In this document: in pieces, positions 25,624 through 35,020 of the stretch
Numbering within the stretch: position 1 is the stretch's first letter
How the letters are laid out: the number at the start of each line of letters is the position of its first letter
Origin: Nocardia aurantiaca
GTDB taxonomy: Bacteria > Actinomycetota > Actinomycetes > Mycobacteriales > Mycobacteriaceae
Direction: 5' to 3'
NCBI RefSeq assembly: GCF_009708175.1
Contig: NZ_WMBB01000011.1
Span: 186,001-250,000 of the forward strand
DNA length: 64,000 nucleotides
Position numbers and translations under genes: made by a program
Notes under the pieces: model-generated
Told to the model about the DNA's origin: nothing
The model's database searches: none
Seen by the model: the letters and a program-made list of their open reading frames with translations, nothing else

Positions 25624-28521
25624 TTGTTGAGGTTTGCCGTACTGGGCGAAGTTCGCGCGTGGCGCGGGGACACGCCCTTGGATCTGGGTCCGCCGCAGCG
25701 ACGCGCCGTGCTCGCGGCACTGCTGCTGCGCGAGGGCAAGGCGGTCACCGCCGCCGAACTCGTCGAGGGGATCTGGGGCGAGGACCCGGTCCTGCGGGCC
25801 GTGCCCGCGCTGCGTACCCACGTGGCCAAGCTGCGCCGCGAACTCGAACCCGACCGCGTCAATCGCGGACCCTCCACCCTGCTGATCTCCGTCGGCGACG
25901 GCTACGCCCTGCGACTACCGCCCGGCCGCATCGACATTCACGAGGTCGAGGACCAGGTCGCGGCGGCCGAGCGGCTGCGATACGAAGATCCGGTCACCGC
26001 GCGCGACACCCTGGAGTCGGCGCTGTCCCGCTGGCAGGGCGCGGCCCTCGGCGGGCTGCCGGGGCCCTATGCCGAGCGGCAGCGGGCCCGGCTCGAGCAG
26101 TGGCGGCTGTCCATTCTGGAGGACCGCCTCGCCCTGGATATCGAGACCGGCCGCAGCGCCGAGGCCGTCACCGAACTCGGGCCGCTGATCGACGAGCATC
26201 CGCTGCGTGAGCGTTTCCGCGCGCTGCTCATGACCGCGCTGTATCACTCCGGCCGCCAGGCCGAGGCGCTGGAAGAATACGGTCGCGCCCGCCGGGCACT
26301 GGTCGACGGCGTCGGCGTGGAGCCCGGGCCCGAGCTGAGCGAGGTGCACGGGCGCATCCTGCGCGCCGAGCTGCCGCCGGTGCCGCGCCCGGCCCGCGCG
26401 ACGGTCACTCCGGCCCAATTGCCGCCCGACATCGCCGATTTCACCGGTCGGTCCCGCGTCGCCGAGGAGATCGCGGCCCAGCTCACCGGCGGCGGACCGG
26501 CGGTGGCCATCTCGGCGGTCGGCGGCATGGGCGGGGTTGGCAAGACGACCCTCGCACTGCACATCGCCCATCGGGTGCGCGACCGCTTCCCGGATGGCCA
26601 GCTGTATGTGAACCTGCGCGGCGTGGACCCCGAGCCCATGCCGACCGGGGACGCGCTGGGCGGCTTCCTGCGCGGGCTCGGCGTCGCCGAGGGCGATATC
26701 CCTCCGACCGTGGACGATCGGGCCGCGCAGCTGCGAACCCTATTGAGCGACAAGCGGATTCTGGTGGTGCTCGACAATGCCCGCGACAGCGCCCAGGTGT
26801 CGCAGCTGATGCCCGGCACGCCCGGGACCGCGGTGCTGATCACCAGCCGCTCCGCGCTCACCGAGCTGCCCGCGGTGCGGCGCACCCGCCTCGACGTGCT
26901 GGAGCGAGAGGAGGCCATGACGCTGCTGACCCGCATTCTCGGCGCCGAACGCGTCGCGGCCGAGCGGGATGCGGCCTACGCGGTCATCGAGCAGTGCGCC
27001 TGCCTGCCGCTGGCGGTACGGATCGTCGGCGCGCGGCTGGCGGTGCGGCCGCAGTGGACCATAGCCTCGCTGGCCGAACGGCTGGCCGATGAGAGTCAGC
27101 GGCTGGAGGTGTTGCAGACCGGCGATCTGACCCTGGAGACCGCCTTCCGGCTCGGCTACGGACAGCTGAATACCGAACAGGCCAGGGCGTTTCGCACGCT
27201 GGCCCGCGCCGATGTCCCGGACTTTCCCCTCGACGGCGCCGCCGCGGTGCTGGGTGTGCCGGTGCCGCGCGCCGAGCTGGTGTGCGAATCACTGGTGGAT
27301 CTGAGCCTGCTCGAGACGCCCGCGCCGGGCCGCTACCGTTTCCACGACCTGCTGCGCCTGTTCGCGGCCCGGCTGGCCGGGTCCACCGCCGGCCGCGATA
27401 CCGGCGAAGGGGAGTCGGAGATCGTCATCCGGCTGCTGGACTACTACCTGGCCAGCACCAAGAACCTCCTCGGGGCACTGGATTACAGCAACACCACGCT
27501 GCTGCTGGTGCCCACCACGGTGTCCGGCCACACCTTCGCCGACGGGGCGGAAGGCCAGTCCTGGAACGATATCGAGCGGCCGGTGATCATCGCGCTGCAC
27601 CGGCAGGCGGCGCGCCTGGGCGGCCGGGCGGTGGCGCTGGCGGCCGATCTGGCCTGGGTGATGTCGGAGCTGATGGATACCGGCAGCCGGGCCCGCGAAC
27701 TCGCCGACAGCCTGAAAGCCCTGCTGGAGACCGCGATTCGCGACGGCGACCAGTCCAGTGCGCGGCGGCTGCGGGTGGCGCTGGGCGCCATGATGCAGAT
27801 CGGACTCGGCGAGGTGGAAGCGAGTCTGGAGTTCCTGCAACCCATTTCGCAGCCCGCCGACGACGCCGAGCGACGCCTGCAAGTGCTGGCCGAGATACTG
27901 CTCGGGGTGGCGGATCGGCGCACCGGCAATACCAAGGACTCACACCGGCACTACGCCAACGCCATCGCCTGGACGCGAGCGCTGGGCGACCGGTCGCTGG
28001 AGGCGTGGATTCTGGCGCTGGCCACCCGCACGCTCTGCGAATCCGGTCAGTACGCGGAGGCGGTAGCCGTGGCCGAGCGCGCTATCGCGCTGGCCCAGGA
28101 GTCGTCCAACGCGGTCGCGCTGGGCTGGGCCACCCACGAATTGGCCGCCACCCGGTCCATGCTCGGTGCGCACGAACTCGCCCTGCAGTTGGCCGAGGAC
28201 GCGGTGCGCATGACCCATCGCAATGGCGTGCGTCTGTGGGAAGGCTGGGCCCGCACCCGGCTGGCTCAGATCCACCTGCGGGCCGGGCACGACGCTGCCG
28301 CGGAACACGAGGCGACCGAGGCGCTGCGGCTGCTGGCCAAGGCAGCCGATCCCCTGGACCGCGCGCGGGCGTTGTCCCTGCGCGCGACCGCACGCGCGGC
28401 CCGCGGCGATATCGAGGCGGCCGCGCGGGAGCACGCCGACGCGGCCGAGATCTTCCGCCGGGCCGGGCTGCCCGCACCCACGCCGGCAACGCTGTTCGCG
28501 CCCGGACCCGCCCCGCAATAG
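25624..28521 (+). CDS. AfsR/SARP-type regulator: OmpR-like DNA-binding, BTAD, NB-ARC and TPR
   Basis: A 965-residue regulator. Residues 1-95 form the OmpR-type winged helix (LRFAVLGEVRAWRGDTPLDL...HVAKLRREL). About 98-245 is the bacterial transcriptional activator domain (TLESALSRWQGAALGGL, ALEEYGRARRALVDGVGVEP). The P-loop GGMGGVGKTT is near residue 302, followed by the NB-ARC kinase-2-type ILVVLDNARD and a winged-helix region. The last 300 residues are TPR-like helical repeats. AfsR-like proteins are ATP-dependent activators, often of secondary metabolism, but no biosynthetic cluster is visible here. Start is TTG 25624 or 25627, with GGGGAGG upstream. A hairpin follows. Confidence 0.88.
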   Translation: MLRFAVLGEVRAWRGDTPLDLGPPQRRAVLAALLLREGKAVTAAELVEGIWGEDPVLRAVPALRTHVAKLRRELEPDRVNRGPSTLLISVGDGYALRLPPGRIDIHEVEDQVAAAERLRYEDPVTARDTLESALSRWQGAALGGLPGPYAERQRARLEQWRLSILEDRLALDIETGRSAEAVTELGPLIDEHPLRERFRALLMTALYHSGRQAEALEEYGRARRALVDGVGVEPGPELSEVHGRILRAELPPVPRPARATVTPAQLPPDIADFTGRSRVAEEIAAQLTGGGPAVAISAVGGMGGVGKTTLALHIAHRVRDRFPDGQLYVNLRGVDPEPMPTGDALGGFLRGLGVAEGDIPPTVDDRAAQLRTLLSDKRILVVLDNARDSAQVSQLMPGTPGTAVLITSRSALTELPAVRRTRLDVLEREEAMTLLTRILGAERVAAERDAAYAVIEQCACLPLAVRIVGARLAVRPQWTIASLAERLADESQRLEVLQTGDLTLETAFRLGYGQLNTEQARAFRTLARADVPDFPLDGAAAVLGVPVPRAELVCESLVDLSLLETPAPGRYRFHDLLRLFAARLAGSTAGRDTGEGESEIVIRLLDYYLASTKNLLGALDYSNTTLLLVPTTVSGHTFADGAEGQSWNDIERPVIIALHRQAARLGGRAVALAADLAWVMSELMDTGSRARELADSLKALLETAIRDGDQSSARRLRVALGAMMQIGLGEVEASLEFLQPISQPADDAERRLQVLAEILLGVADRRTGNTKDSHRHYANAIAWTRALGDRSLEAWILALATRTLCESGQYAEAVAVAERAIALAQESSNAVALGWATHELAATRSMLGAHELALQLAEDAVRMTHRNGVRLWEGWARTRLAQIHLRAGHDAAAEHEATEALRLLAKAADPLDRARALSLRATARAARGDIEAAAREHADAAEIFRRAGLPAPTPATLFAPGPAPQ

Positions 28522-28573
28522 AGAACATTTATTCGCTTTTTATCGGCCCGTGGGAGCGTGCAACCGCGCGGAT

Positions 28574-28598
28574 GCCCGGGGCCTGCAACACCCCGGGC
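28574..28598 (+). terminator. Hairpin terminator after AfsR-like gene
   Basis: Perfect 8-bp repeat GCCCGGGG / CCCCGGGC with a 9-base loop, 53 bases after the stop. Confidence 0.55.
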
Positions 28599-28715
28599 AT
28601 TCGCGAGCGATGGGTCATGTCCGCGTGCGTACGAGGGGTGCGCATACGGCTCATGTAGGTGGGATGGCCGCCGCCGATCGAGGCGGCGGCGCCCGCCCGC
28701 CCCCGTCGAGTCCAC

Positions 28716-29795
28716 TCACGGCACGTCGGCGTCCAGGTATGCGCCGAGCCGGCGCAGGTGCGTGGTGGCGGTGCCCGCCTCGAATTCGGCGCGTTTGGCG
28801 GCGGTGAAGTAACGCTGCATCGGGTAGTCGAGGTAGATGCCCGTGCTGGCGTGAATGTGAACGGCGGTGTGCGCGACGCGGTGCCCGGCCTCGGCGGCCC
28901 AGAATTTCGCCACGCCGATCTCGGATTCCGCGGGCAGGCCGTGGGACTCGCGCCAGGCGGCCTGCCAGAGGGTGAGGCGGACGGCCTCGACGTCGATATA
29001 GGCGTCGGCCAGGCGCTGCCGCACCGCTTGGAACGACCCAATGGGTTTGTCGAATTGCTTTCTGGTGCAGGCATATTCGCAGGTCATTTCCAGGGCGCGT
29101 TCGAGGATGCCCAGCTGGAGCGCGCAGGCGGCCAGGGCCGCGCGACGACCGGCCCAGCCGGGGGCGTCGGGCGCGGTGATCACCTGCTCGGCCGGCACCA
29201 GGACGTCACGCAGTTCCAGCAAGGCCGCGTCGGCGCCGTTCACCGCGTGCTGGGTGGTGACCGTGAGACCGTCGACGCCCCGATCCAGCAGGAGCAGAAT
29301 CGAATTCGCACCCGCGCGGGCTTCGACGAGGAATCCGTCGGCGAAGGCACCGGCCGCCACCACCGATTGCGAACCCTGGACACGCCAGCCGTTCGCATCA
29401 CGCTCGGACTCGACCGAGACGAAGTCGCGGGCGAGCGCGGACGCCACCGTCGTCTCGCCGCGCAGCAGCGGCCGAACCCAGCGCTCCACCTGCGAGTCGT
29501 CCCCGAACTCGGCCAGCGTCGCCGCGACCACGGCGATACTCGTGGAATACGGTACGGGGGCGACGGCCCGGCCGATCTCGGTCAGCACACCGCACTGTTC
29601 CAGCAGTCCGTAGCCGCCGCCGTCGACGCGCTCGGGCAGGGCCGCCTCCAGGAGCCCCGCACTCGCCGCGGCCTTCCACAACTCCGGATCGAATCCGGTG
29701 TCACCTGGCCGGGGATGGCGTTCGGCCCAGTCGGCGAGCATTTCGCGGGCCAACCCCGACAGTTCCCGCTGTGCTTCGGTGAGATCGAAATCCAT
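28716..29795 (-). CDS. Acyl-CoA dehydrogenase (short subunit of an adjacent pair)
   Basis: A 359-residue acyl-CoA dehydrogenase: FDLTEAQRELSGLAREML at the N terminus, mid-domain VPYSTSIAVVAATLAEFG, and C-terminal YACTRKQFDKPIGSFQAVRQ and AVHIHASTGIYLDYPMQRYF. It starts 17 bases after the stop of a second acyl-CoA dehydrogenase gene. In mycobacteria such side-by-side fadE pairs (for example FadE28-FadE29) form alpha2-beta2 flavoenzymes that desaturate steroid side-chain or other branched CoA thioesters. By analogy this is the partner subunit; substrate unknown. Confidence 0.85.
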   Translation of the reverse strand: MDFDLTEAQRELSGLAREMLADWAERHPRPGDTGFDPELWKAAASAGLLEAALPERVDGGGYGLLEQCGVLTEIGRAVAPVPYSTSIAVVAATLAEFGDDSQVERWVRPLLRGETTVASALARDFVSVESERDANGWRVQGSQSVVAAGAFADGFLVEARAGANSILLLLDRGVDGLTVTTQHAVNGADAALLELRDVLVPAEQVITAPDAPGWAGRRAALAACALQLGILERALEMTCEYACTRKQFDKPIGSFQAVRQRLADAYIDVEAVRLTLWQAAWRESHGLPAESEIGVAKFWAAEAGHRVAHTAVHIHASTGIYLDYPMQRYFTAAKRAEFEAGTATTHLRRLGAYLDADVP

Positions 29796-29811
29796 TGTGC
29801 TACTCCTCTTC

Positions 29812-30996
29812 TCAGCGGGTGACCGGAAGGCCGAGGGCGGTCTTGGCGATGATGTCGCGCTGGATCTCGTTGGTGCCGCCGCCGAAGGTCAAGATGAGCG
29901 CGGAGCGATGGAAGCGTTCGATGCGTCCGCGCAGCAGCGCGCCCGGGGAATCGGCCCGGATCACCGCCTCGGCCCCGAGCACCTCCATGAGCAGCCGATA
30001 TCCCTCGGTGGCGTATTCGGTCCCGAACACCTTGGTGGCGGAGGCATCCGCCGGGCCGAGTTCGCCGCGATCGGCCGCCCACGCGGTCCGCCAATTGCGC
30101 AGCTTCGAATACTCCGCGTGGGCGTGCACGCGAGCCAGGTGCAGCCGCACCCATTCGGCGTCCATGACCCGGGATCCGTCGGGCAGGACAGTGGCGCGCG
30201 CCCACGCGGTCACCTGGCGCAGCGACTCCTGCAAGGGCGCGGCCGAGGCGAGAGCGACGCGTTCGTGATTGAGCTGATTGGTGATCAACGCCCAGCCCTG
30301 GTTCTCACCGCCGACCAGGTTCGCGGCGGGCACCCGGACGTCGGAGTAGTAGGTGGCGCTGGTGCCCACACCTGCCATGGTGTGCACCTTGGTCCACGAG
30401 AACCCCGGCGAGGCAGTGGGAACGATGAAGATCGACAGCCCGGCATGTTTGCCCGCGCTCGGATCGGTGCGCGCCGCCAGCCAGATGTAGTCGGCGTATT
30501 CGATGAGGCTGGTCCACATCTTCTCGCCGTTGATGACGTACTCGTCCCCGTCGCGTTCGGCGCGAGTGCGCAAGGCGGCCAGATCCGTTCCGGCGCTCGG
30601 CTCGGAATAGCCTATGGAGAAGTGCAATTCGCCACGGGCGATCTTCGGCAGGAAGAAGGCCTGCTGCTCCTCGGTGCCGTACCGCATGATGGTCGGCCCG
30701 ACCGTGTTGACCGTCAGATACGGCAGCGGCACGCCCGCCGCGGCGGCCTCGTCCAGGAAGATCAGCTGGTCGAGCATCGGACGCCCCTGCCCGCCATGCT
30801 CTTCCGGCCAGCCCAGCGCCAGCCATCCGTCCGTCCCCAGCCGGCGCACCACGTCCCGGTAGGCGGTGCCGTCCCCGTGCTCGCCGCCGGGACCCGGCCG
30901 CAGGGCCGCCCGGACCTCGGGAGTGACGAGGTCGGCGAAATACTCGCGCAGCCGCTTGCGCAGCCGGTCCTGTTCGTCGCTGAAACTGATGTGCAT
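29812..30996 (-). CDS. Acyl-CoA dehydrogenase (long subunit of the pair)
   Basis: A 394-residue acyl-CoA dehydrogenase. It begins MHISFSDEQDRLRKRLREYF; the FAD/substrate region IGYSEPSAGTDLAALRT, EKMWTSLIEYADYIWLAART and the C-terminal FGGGTNEIQRDIIAKTALGLP (adenine/FAD contact) are all present. The pattern, including NEIQR ending, is close to FadE29-type subunits. The ATG at 30996 is preferred to an upstream extension that has no family match; no ribosome site is evident and TATCTT about 8 bases upstream may mark a leaderless start. It forms an operon with the shorter dehydrogenase after it. Confidence 0.86.
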   Translation of the reverse strand: MHISFSDEQDRLRKRLREYFADLVTPEVRAALRPGPGGEHGDGTAYRDVVRRLGTDGWLALGWPEEHGGQGRPMLDQLIFLDEAAAAGVPLPYLTVNTVGPTIMRYGTEEQQAFFLPKIARGELHFSIGYSEPSAGTDLAALRTRAERDGDEYVINGEKMWTSLIEYADYIWLAARTDPSAGKHAGLSIFIVPTASPGFSWTKVHTMAGVGTSATYYSDVRVPAANLVGGENQGWALITNQLNHERVALASAAPLQESLRQVTAWARATVLPDGSRVMDAEWVRLHLARVHAHAEYSKLRNWRTAWAADRGELGPADASATKVFGTEYATEGYRLLMEVLGAEAVIRADSPGALLRGRIERFHRSALILTFGGGTNEIQRDIIAKTALGLPVTR

Positions 30997-31532
30997 ACGC
31001 TGAAGATAAGAAGCGGTGAGGCCGGATCCGCCCGGCTGGCAGCAAGCTGCCAGATCCGCCGGAACGACCCGGTCTCGTGTCACGATCGGGAAAGTGATGC
31101 GCGTACCACCGGCGGAGCGCGTGGCTCTCGCGGTGATATCGCATCCGTGTCGAGCACCTCGCCGGGCAGCCGAAACCGTTGCTCGACAGCGGTTTCGACG
31201 CCGATATCGGCTGTGTGAACGTGGTAACGGCGCATCGGCTCGATACGACCAACGTCAATGACCCGAGGGTGGGCATCGGGAGCGGCACAGGGCCGCACGG
31301 GATATGACGGAGTACGCCGGTCGGGTCGGGTTCGCGGTCGTCGATCGAGACGACCACCATGGCTCGCGGACGGGGTGGCTGCCTGCGCCGTTGTCGTCGC
31401 CGGCGGGCCGAGCGGATATCGACGCCCGTGCCGCGCTCCCCGCCACGACTGTGGTTAGATTGCGCGCAGTTTCGCCTGATGTTTGCTATGCATCGACCCT
31501 ATTAATGCTGATCAGCGGTGGAGGCGGGCCAT
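30997..31532. other. Divergent intergenic region, fadE pair / mce
   Basis: No gene is supported. It separates the minus-strand dehydrogenase pair from the plus-strand MCE gene and must carry both promoters. A possible element is TTGCGC-18 bases-TGCTAT near 31458-31487. No clear palindrome was found. Confidence 0.35.
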
Positions 31533-32702
31533 TTGAGCGTGCTGCGCGGGCATAGGACACTGTTGTCGAACCTGGCTCTGATCCTGCTACTCGCCGTCGG
31601 GGCAGGTTATCTGCTGATACACGTGGCGCGGGTGCGCACCACGGGCAGCACCTATGCCGTCACCGTCCAACTGGATCGATCCGGCGGTCTGCAGGTAGGT
31701 AACGACGTCACCTGGCGCGGGTATCGGGTGGGATCGGTCCGGGCGATCGAGATCATCAACGGCGGGGCCGGGGTGTCGGCGATCGCGGATATCGACAAGC
31801 GGTACCGGATTCCGGCCGATACCGAGATCGCGGTCGCGGCGCTGTCAGCGGCGGGCGAGCAGTACATCGACTTCCGGCCGCGCAGCGACCATCCGCCCTA
31901 CCTGCACGACGGGCAGGTGGTGAGGTTCGATCCCGGCAAGATCACCACGCCCATGCCGGTCTCGCAGATGCTGACCGACAGCGAGGAGCTCATCGCGCAG
32001 ATCGATCCGGACAAACTCGCGGTGATCCTCCAGAATCTGGACGTCGCGCTCAGCGGCGGGCCCGACCAGCTGCGCGGCCTGATCGACGGGTTGAGCATAG
32101 CCACCACCGGTTTGGACAACCGGCTGCCGCAGACGGTCAGCCTCATCGAGAACCTCCGCGTCATCGCCGGCACCACCTCGCACGCGCAACCTGACCTCGC
32201 CACGCTGACCGCCAACGCGTCGACCATCGTCGATCAGGCTCGCGCCGCCGACGGCGAATTGCGGCAATTCCTCGATCGCGCACCGGAACAGGTGTCCGTC
32301 GTCGATGCCACCCTGAACCGCAACATGGATCCGCTCCAGGGCCTGGCGACCACCATGGCCGCCATCACGCGGGCCGCCCTGCTGCGGCTGCCCGCGCTGC
32401 GCGCGCTGTTCCCGGCGCTGGTGATCGGCACCTCGGCCATAGGCGTGCCCGTCCATGACGGCGAGTTCTACACCATCGCGGACGCCTGGCCGCGACCGTT
32501 CTGCCAGTACCCGACCCGGACCGTGCCGCCGTTCATCGCCACCGTGCCCACCTTCAGCCGCTGGAACTACTGCGACAATCCGCCCGACGACCAGCAGATT
32601 CGCGGATCCGCCAACGCACCGCGCCCGAATGTCCCGAACAATGGCGCGCACCGGCCGACCGGCGTCGACCCGAATGAGCGCTCGCTGCCGCCGATTCGGT
32701 GA
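31533..32702 (+). CDS. Orphan MCE/MlaD-family substrate-binding protein
   Basis: A 389-residue MCE protein. An N-terminal membrane anchor (TLLSNLALILLLAVGAGYLL) is followed by the MlaD/MCE domain (SGGLQVGNDVTWRGYRVGSV, about residues 45-115) and a long helical region that forms the needle in MCE complexes, then a Pro/Asn-rich tail. MCE proteins carry lipids across the envelope, normally as six subunits with two YrbE permeases; none of these is nearby. The TTG at 31533 has GGAGG about 8 bases upstream; a GTG at 31518 is the alternative. It resembles MceF-type subunits most. Confidence 0.82.
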   Translation: MSVLRGHRTLLSNLALILLLAVGAGYLLIHVARVRTTGSTYAVTVQLDRSGGLQVGNDVTWRGYRVGSVRAIEIINGGAGVSAIADIDKRYRIPADTEIAVAALSAAGEQYIDFRPRSDHPPYLHDGQVVRFDPGKITTPMPVSQMLTDSEELIAQIDPDKLAVILQNLDVALSGGPDQLRGLIDGLSIATTGLDNRLPQTVSLIENLRVIAGTTSHAQPDLATLTANASTIVDQARAADGELRQFLDRAPEQVSVVDATLNRNMDPLQGLATTMAAITRAALLRLPALRALFPALVIGTSAIGVPVHDGEFYTIADAWPRPFCQYPTRTVPPFIATVPTFSRWNYCDNPPDDQQIRGSANAPRPNVPNNGAHRPTGVDPNERSLPPIR

Positions 32703-32945
32703 TCTCGGGGCCGCGGCGGTGCTTCCGGCACGCTCGGCAGCGCGGTGATGCCGAGTGACCGCAATGTCGAGCGGGCCTGTCGGCGCGCCTGGGGCGGCTT
32801 ATATCGCAAATCTCCCTTCGCACCAGTCAGAATGATCACCGGTACCCAGTGGTCCCATTCTCGTTCCGATGAAGAATGTCCCTTTGCCCTGACAGGCGGC
32901 ATTGAACAGGGTGGCGGGCCGAGGCTAGGAGAGGGTCGAAACTCG

Positions 32946-33464
32946 ATGATGAGCACAAGTTCCCTCGGCTTGGCGGCGCGATCGGCGGTCTTCGCCGGAG
33001 TCGCGGTCGCAGGTATCGCGGCGGTGCCCGCGCAAGCCGAACCATTGTGGCCCGGCGGGCCGGACGTGCCCGGTGTTCCCGCGATCATCCCCGGCATCGC
33101 GCCCAGCGATGTCAACGCGCCGTGCCAGACGGCGGGTACCCGCGCCTGCCTCAAACTCGGCAGCAATGAGGCGTGGCTGATGGACAACGGCAAGGTCGTC
33201 TTCGGCCCCACCCCGATCTCGCACGGGATGCCCGGATACGAGACCCCGCCGGGCGTCTTCCATGTGTCGTTCAAGGAGCCGTTCCACTGGAGCACCATGC
33301 ACAACGCTCCGATGGAGTACGCGGTGTTCTTCAACGGGGACATCGCCTTCCACATCGGACCGGTGGACAAGAAGTCGCACGGCTGCATCCGGATGACACC
33401 GGACGGGGCGCGCGAATTCTTCAACTACCTCAACCCGGGCGACACCGTCGAGGTCGTGCCGTAA
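32946..33464 (+). CDS. Secreted L,D-transpeptidase (YkuD domain)
   Basis: A 172-residue exported protein. The N terminus has a signal peptide with an AQA cleavage site near residue 32. The catalytic YkuD motif is FHIGPVDKKSHGCIRMT: His, then 8 residues on SHGC with the nucleophilic cysteine and Arg. The domain covers roughly residues 65-170 and lacks the extra Ig-like domains of mycobacterial LdtMt2, so this is a short form. It would form 3-3 peptidoglycan cross-links or attach proteins to the wall. AGGAGAGG precedes the ATG pair at 32946/32949. Confidence 0.84.
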   Translation: MMSTSSLGLAARSAVFAGVAVAGIAAVPAQAEPLWPGGPDVPGVPAIIPGIAPSDVNAPCQTAGTRACLKLGSNEAWLMDNGKVVFGPTPISHGMPGYETPPGVFHVSFKEPFHWSTMHNAPMEYAVFFNGDIAFHIGPVDKKSHGCIRMTPDGAREFFNYLNPGDTVEVVP

Positions 33465-33480
33465 GGCAGTGAGAGCACGG

Positions 33481-33515
33481 GTGAGCCCCCTCCGGTCCGG
33501 CCGCAGGGGGCTCAC
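33481..33515. terminator. Bidirectional terminator
   Basis: Perfect 11-bp inverted repeat GTGAGCCCCCT / AGGGGGCTCAC with a 13-base loop, followed by TCATTT. It lies between the convergent L,D-transpeptidase and SgcJ-like genes. Confidence 0.78.
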
Positions 33516-33547
33516 TCATTTCCGGGTTTCGCCGGAGGTCCGCACAA

Positions 33548-33946
33548 CTACGCCGAGCAGTTGTGGTAGGCGGTGAGCAGCCAGCGGCCGTCGCGCCGGA
33601 TCAGCGTCCAGGTGGCGATCACCCAGCCGTCGGCCGGGGGCTCGGTCTCGCCCGCCATCACGACCGCGCCGCGACTGACCACGACGGCGGTGTCGGTGGT
33701 CGGGAAGCGGACGAGCTGTGGTTCGTCGACGGCGTGCGAATCGCGCAACGGGCCCGCGAAGCCGGCCGCCATAGAGGCGCGGACCGCCTCACGGCCGATA
33801 TTGACCACGCCGCGCACGATGGAGGTGGCGTCGGGGTCGTAGTCGGCGATGAAGGCGTCGGCATCGTTGGCGGACCAGGCGCGGTAGAGGTTGTTCAGGA
33901 CGTCGAGGACGGCCTCGCGGTCGGACTGTACGGCGGTATCGGTCAT
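33548..33946 (-). CDS. SgcJ/EcaC family (NTF2/SnoaL-like fold) protein
   Basis: A 132-residue protein with the NTF2-like fold: REAVLDVLNNLYRAWSANDA, FIADYDPDATSIVRGV, REAVRASMAAGF and the C-terminal WVIATWTLIRRDGRWLLTAYHN. This is the SgcJ/EcaC pattern, found beside biosynthetic and stress genes with uncertain function. It diverges from an ECF sigma gene whose C terminus has a similar fold, which suggests a shared regulatory history. Confidence 0.78.
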   Translation of the reverse strand: MTDTAVQSDREAVLDVLNNLYRAWSANDADAFIADYDPDATSIVRGVVNIGREAVRASMAAGFAGPLRDSHAVDEPQLVRFPTTDTAVVVSRGAVVMAGETEPPADGWVIATWTLIRRDGRWLLTAYHNCSA

Positions 33947-34066
33947 CGTTCCTCCTCGGATCGCGGCCGCGGTGAGCGGCTCACGAGTACCTACCGGCGG
34001 GCCGTGCCGGATTCATCGCCCGCGGTGTAGAAAGTGCGGCAGGGCCTTGATTCGAGGAGTGAGGGC

Positions 34067-35017
34067 ATGGAGGACGCGGACTTCGCGGCGGACACCGACC
34101 GCTATCGACGGGAATTGCTCGCGCATTGCTATCGCATGCTCGGGTCGGTGCAGGACGCCGAGGATCTGGTACAGGAGACCTACCTGCGGGCCTGGCGGGC
34201 ACGCGACCGCTACGACGAGAATCGGGCCGGGATGCGGACCTGGCTGTATCGGATCGCCACCAATGCCTGCCTGACCGCGCTCGAACAGCGGGCTCGGCGT
34301 CCGATGCCCTCCGGGCTGGGCCACGAGCCGGACGACGACCCGCGCGGGGCGTTGGTACACGGCGGGGAAATCCCTTGGCTGCAACCGATTCCGGATTCGC
34401 TGCTCGGCGATCCGTCGGAAGCCGCGGTGGCGCAGGGCAGTCTGCGGCTGGCGCTGGTGGCGGCCATGCAGCAGCTACCCGCCCGGCAGCGGGCGGTGCT
34501 GGTGCTGCGTGAGGTGCTGGACTGGCCCGCGACCGAGGTGGCGCAGGCGCTGGAGATGACTCCGGCCGCAGTCAACAGCGCATTGCAGCGGGCCCGGAAG
34601 ACACTGAGCCAGAGCGGTGTCCGCGAGGACGAGGTCTTCGAGAGCACCGCGCAACGGACCATCGTGGACAGCTATGTCACGGCCTTCCGCAACGCCGATC
34701 TGGTGGCCCTCGCGAAGCTGCTGTCCGACGACGTGATCATGGAGATGCCGCCCATGCTCAATTGGTTCCTCGGGCGCGCGGACTACGTCGGGTTCATGGC
34801 CCGCGTCTTCGATGCCAACGGCACCGATTGGCGGTTGGTGCCGGTCGGGGCGAACGGCCAGCCCGCGCTGGCGGCCTATGTCCGCGATGGCGAGGACGGT
34901 TACGCGCTGCACACCTTGCAGGTCTTCACCGTCAACGGCGGGCTCATCACCAAACTGATCGCGTATCAGGTCGAGGAGATCTTCCGAATCTTCGGTCTGC
35001 CTGCCCGATTGCCCTGA
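34067..35017 (+). CDS. ECF sigma factor, SigG-like, with C-terminal NTF2-like domain
   Basis: A 316-residue sigma-70-family factor. Region 2 is RRELLAHCYRMLGSVQDAED with LVQETYLRAWRARDRYDE; region 4 is LPARQRAVLVLREVLDWPAT and VNSALQRARKTL. After the sigma domains, residues about 200-310 form an NTF2/SnoaL-like domain (YVTAFRNADLVALAKLLSDD). In related ECF groups this domain controls activity in place of an anti-sigma factor, and no anti-sigma gene is adjacent here. The ATG at 34067 has AGGAG upstream. Close to mycobacterial SigG. Confidence 0.86.
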   Translation: MEDADFAADTDRYRRELLAHCYRMLGSVQDAEDLVQETYLRAWRARDRYDENRAGMRTWLYRIATNACLTALEQRARRPMPSGLGHEPDDDPRGALVHGGEIPWLQPIPDSLLGDPSEAAVAQGSLRLALVAAMQQLPARQRAVLVLREVLDWPATEVAQALEMTPAAVNSALQRARKTLSQSGVREDEVFESTAQRTIVDSYVTAFRNADLVALAKLLSDDVIMEMPPMLNWFLGRADYVGFMARVFDANGTDWRLVPVGANGQPALAAYVRDGEDGYALHTLQVFTVNGGLITKLIAYQVEEIFRIFGLPARLP

Positions 35018-35020
35018 GCC

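Noticed and set aside
25624..28521. AfsR-like regulator as the marker of a secondary-metabolite cluster
   Set aside because: No polyketide, peptide or RiPP biosynthetic gene lies near it in this window, so only the regulator is called.
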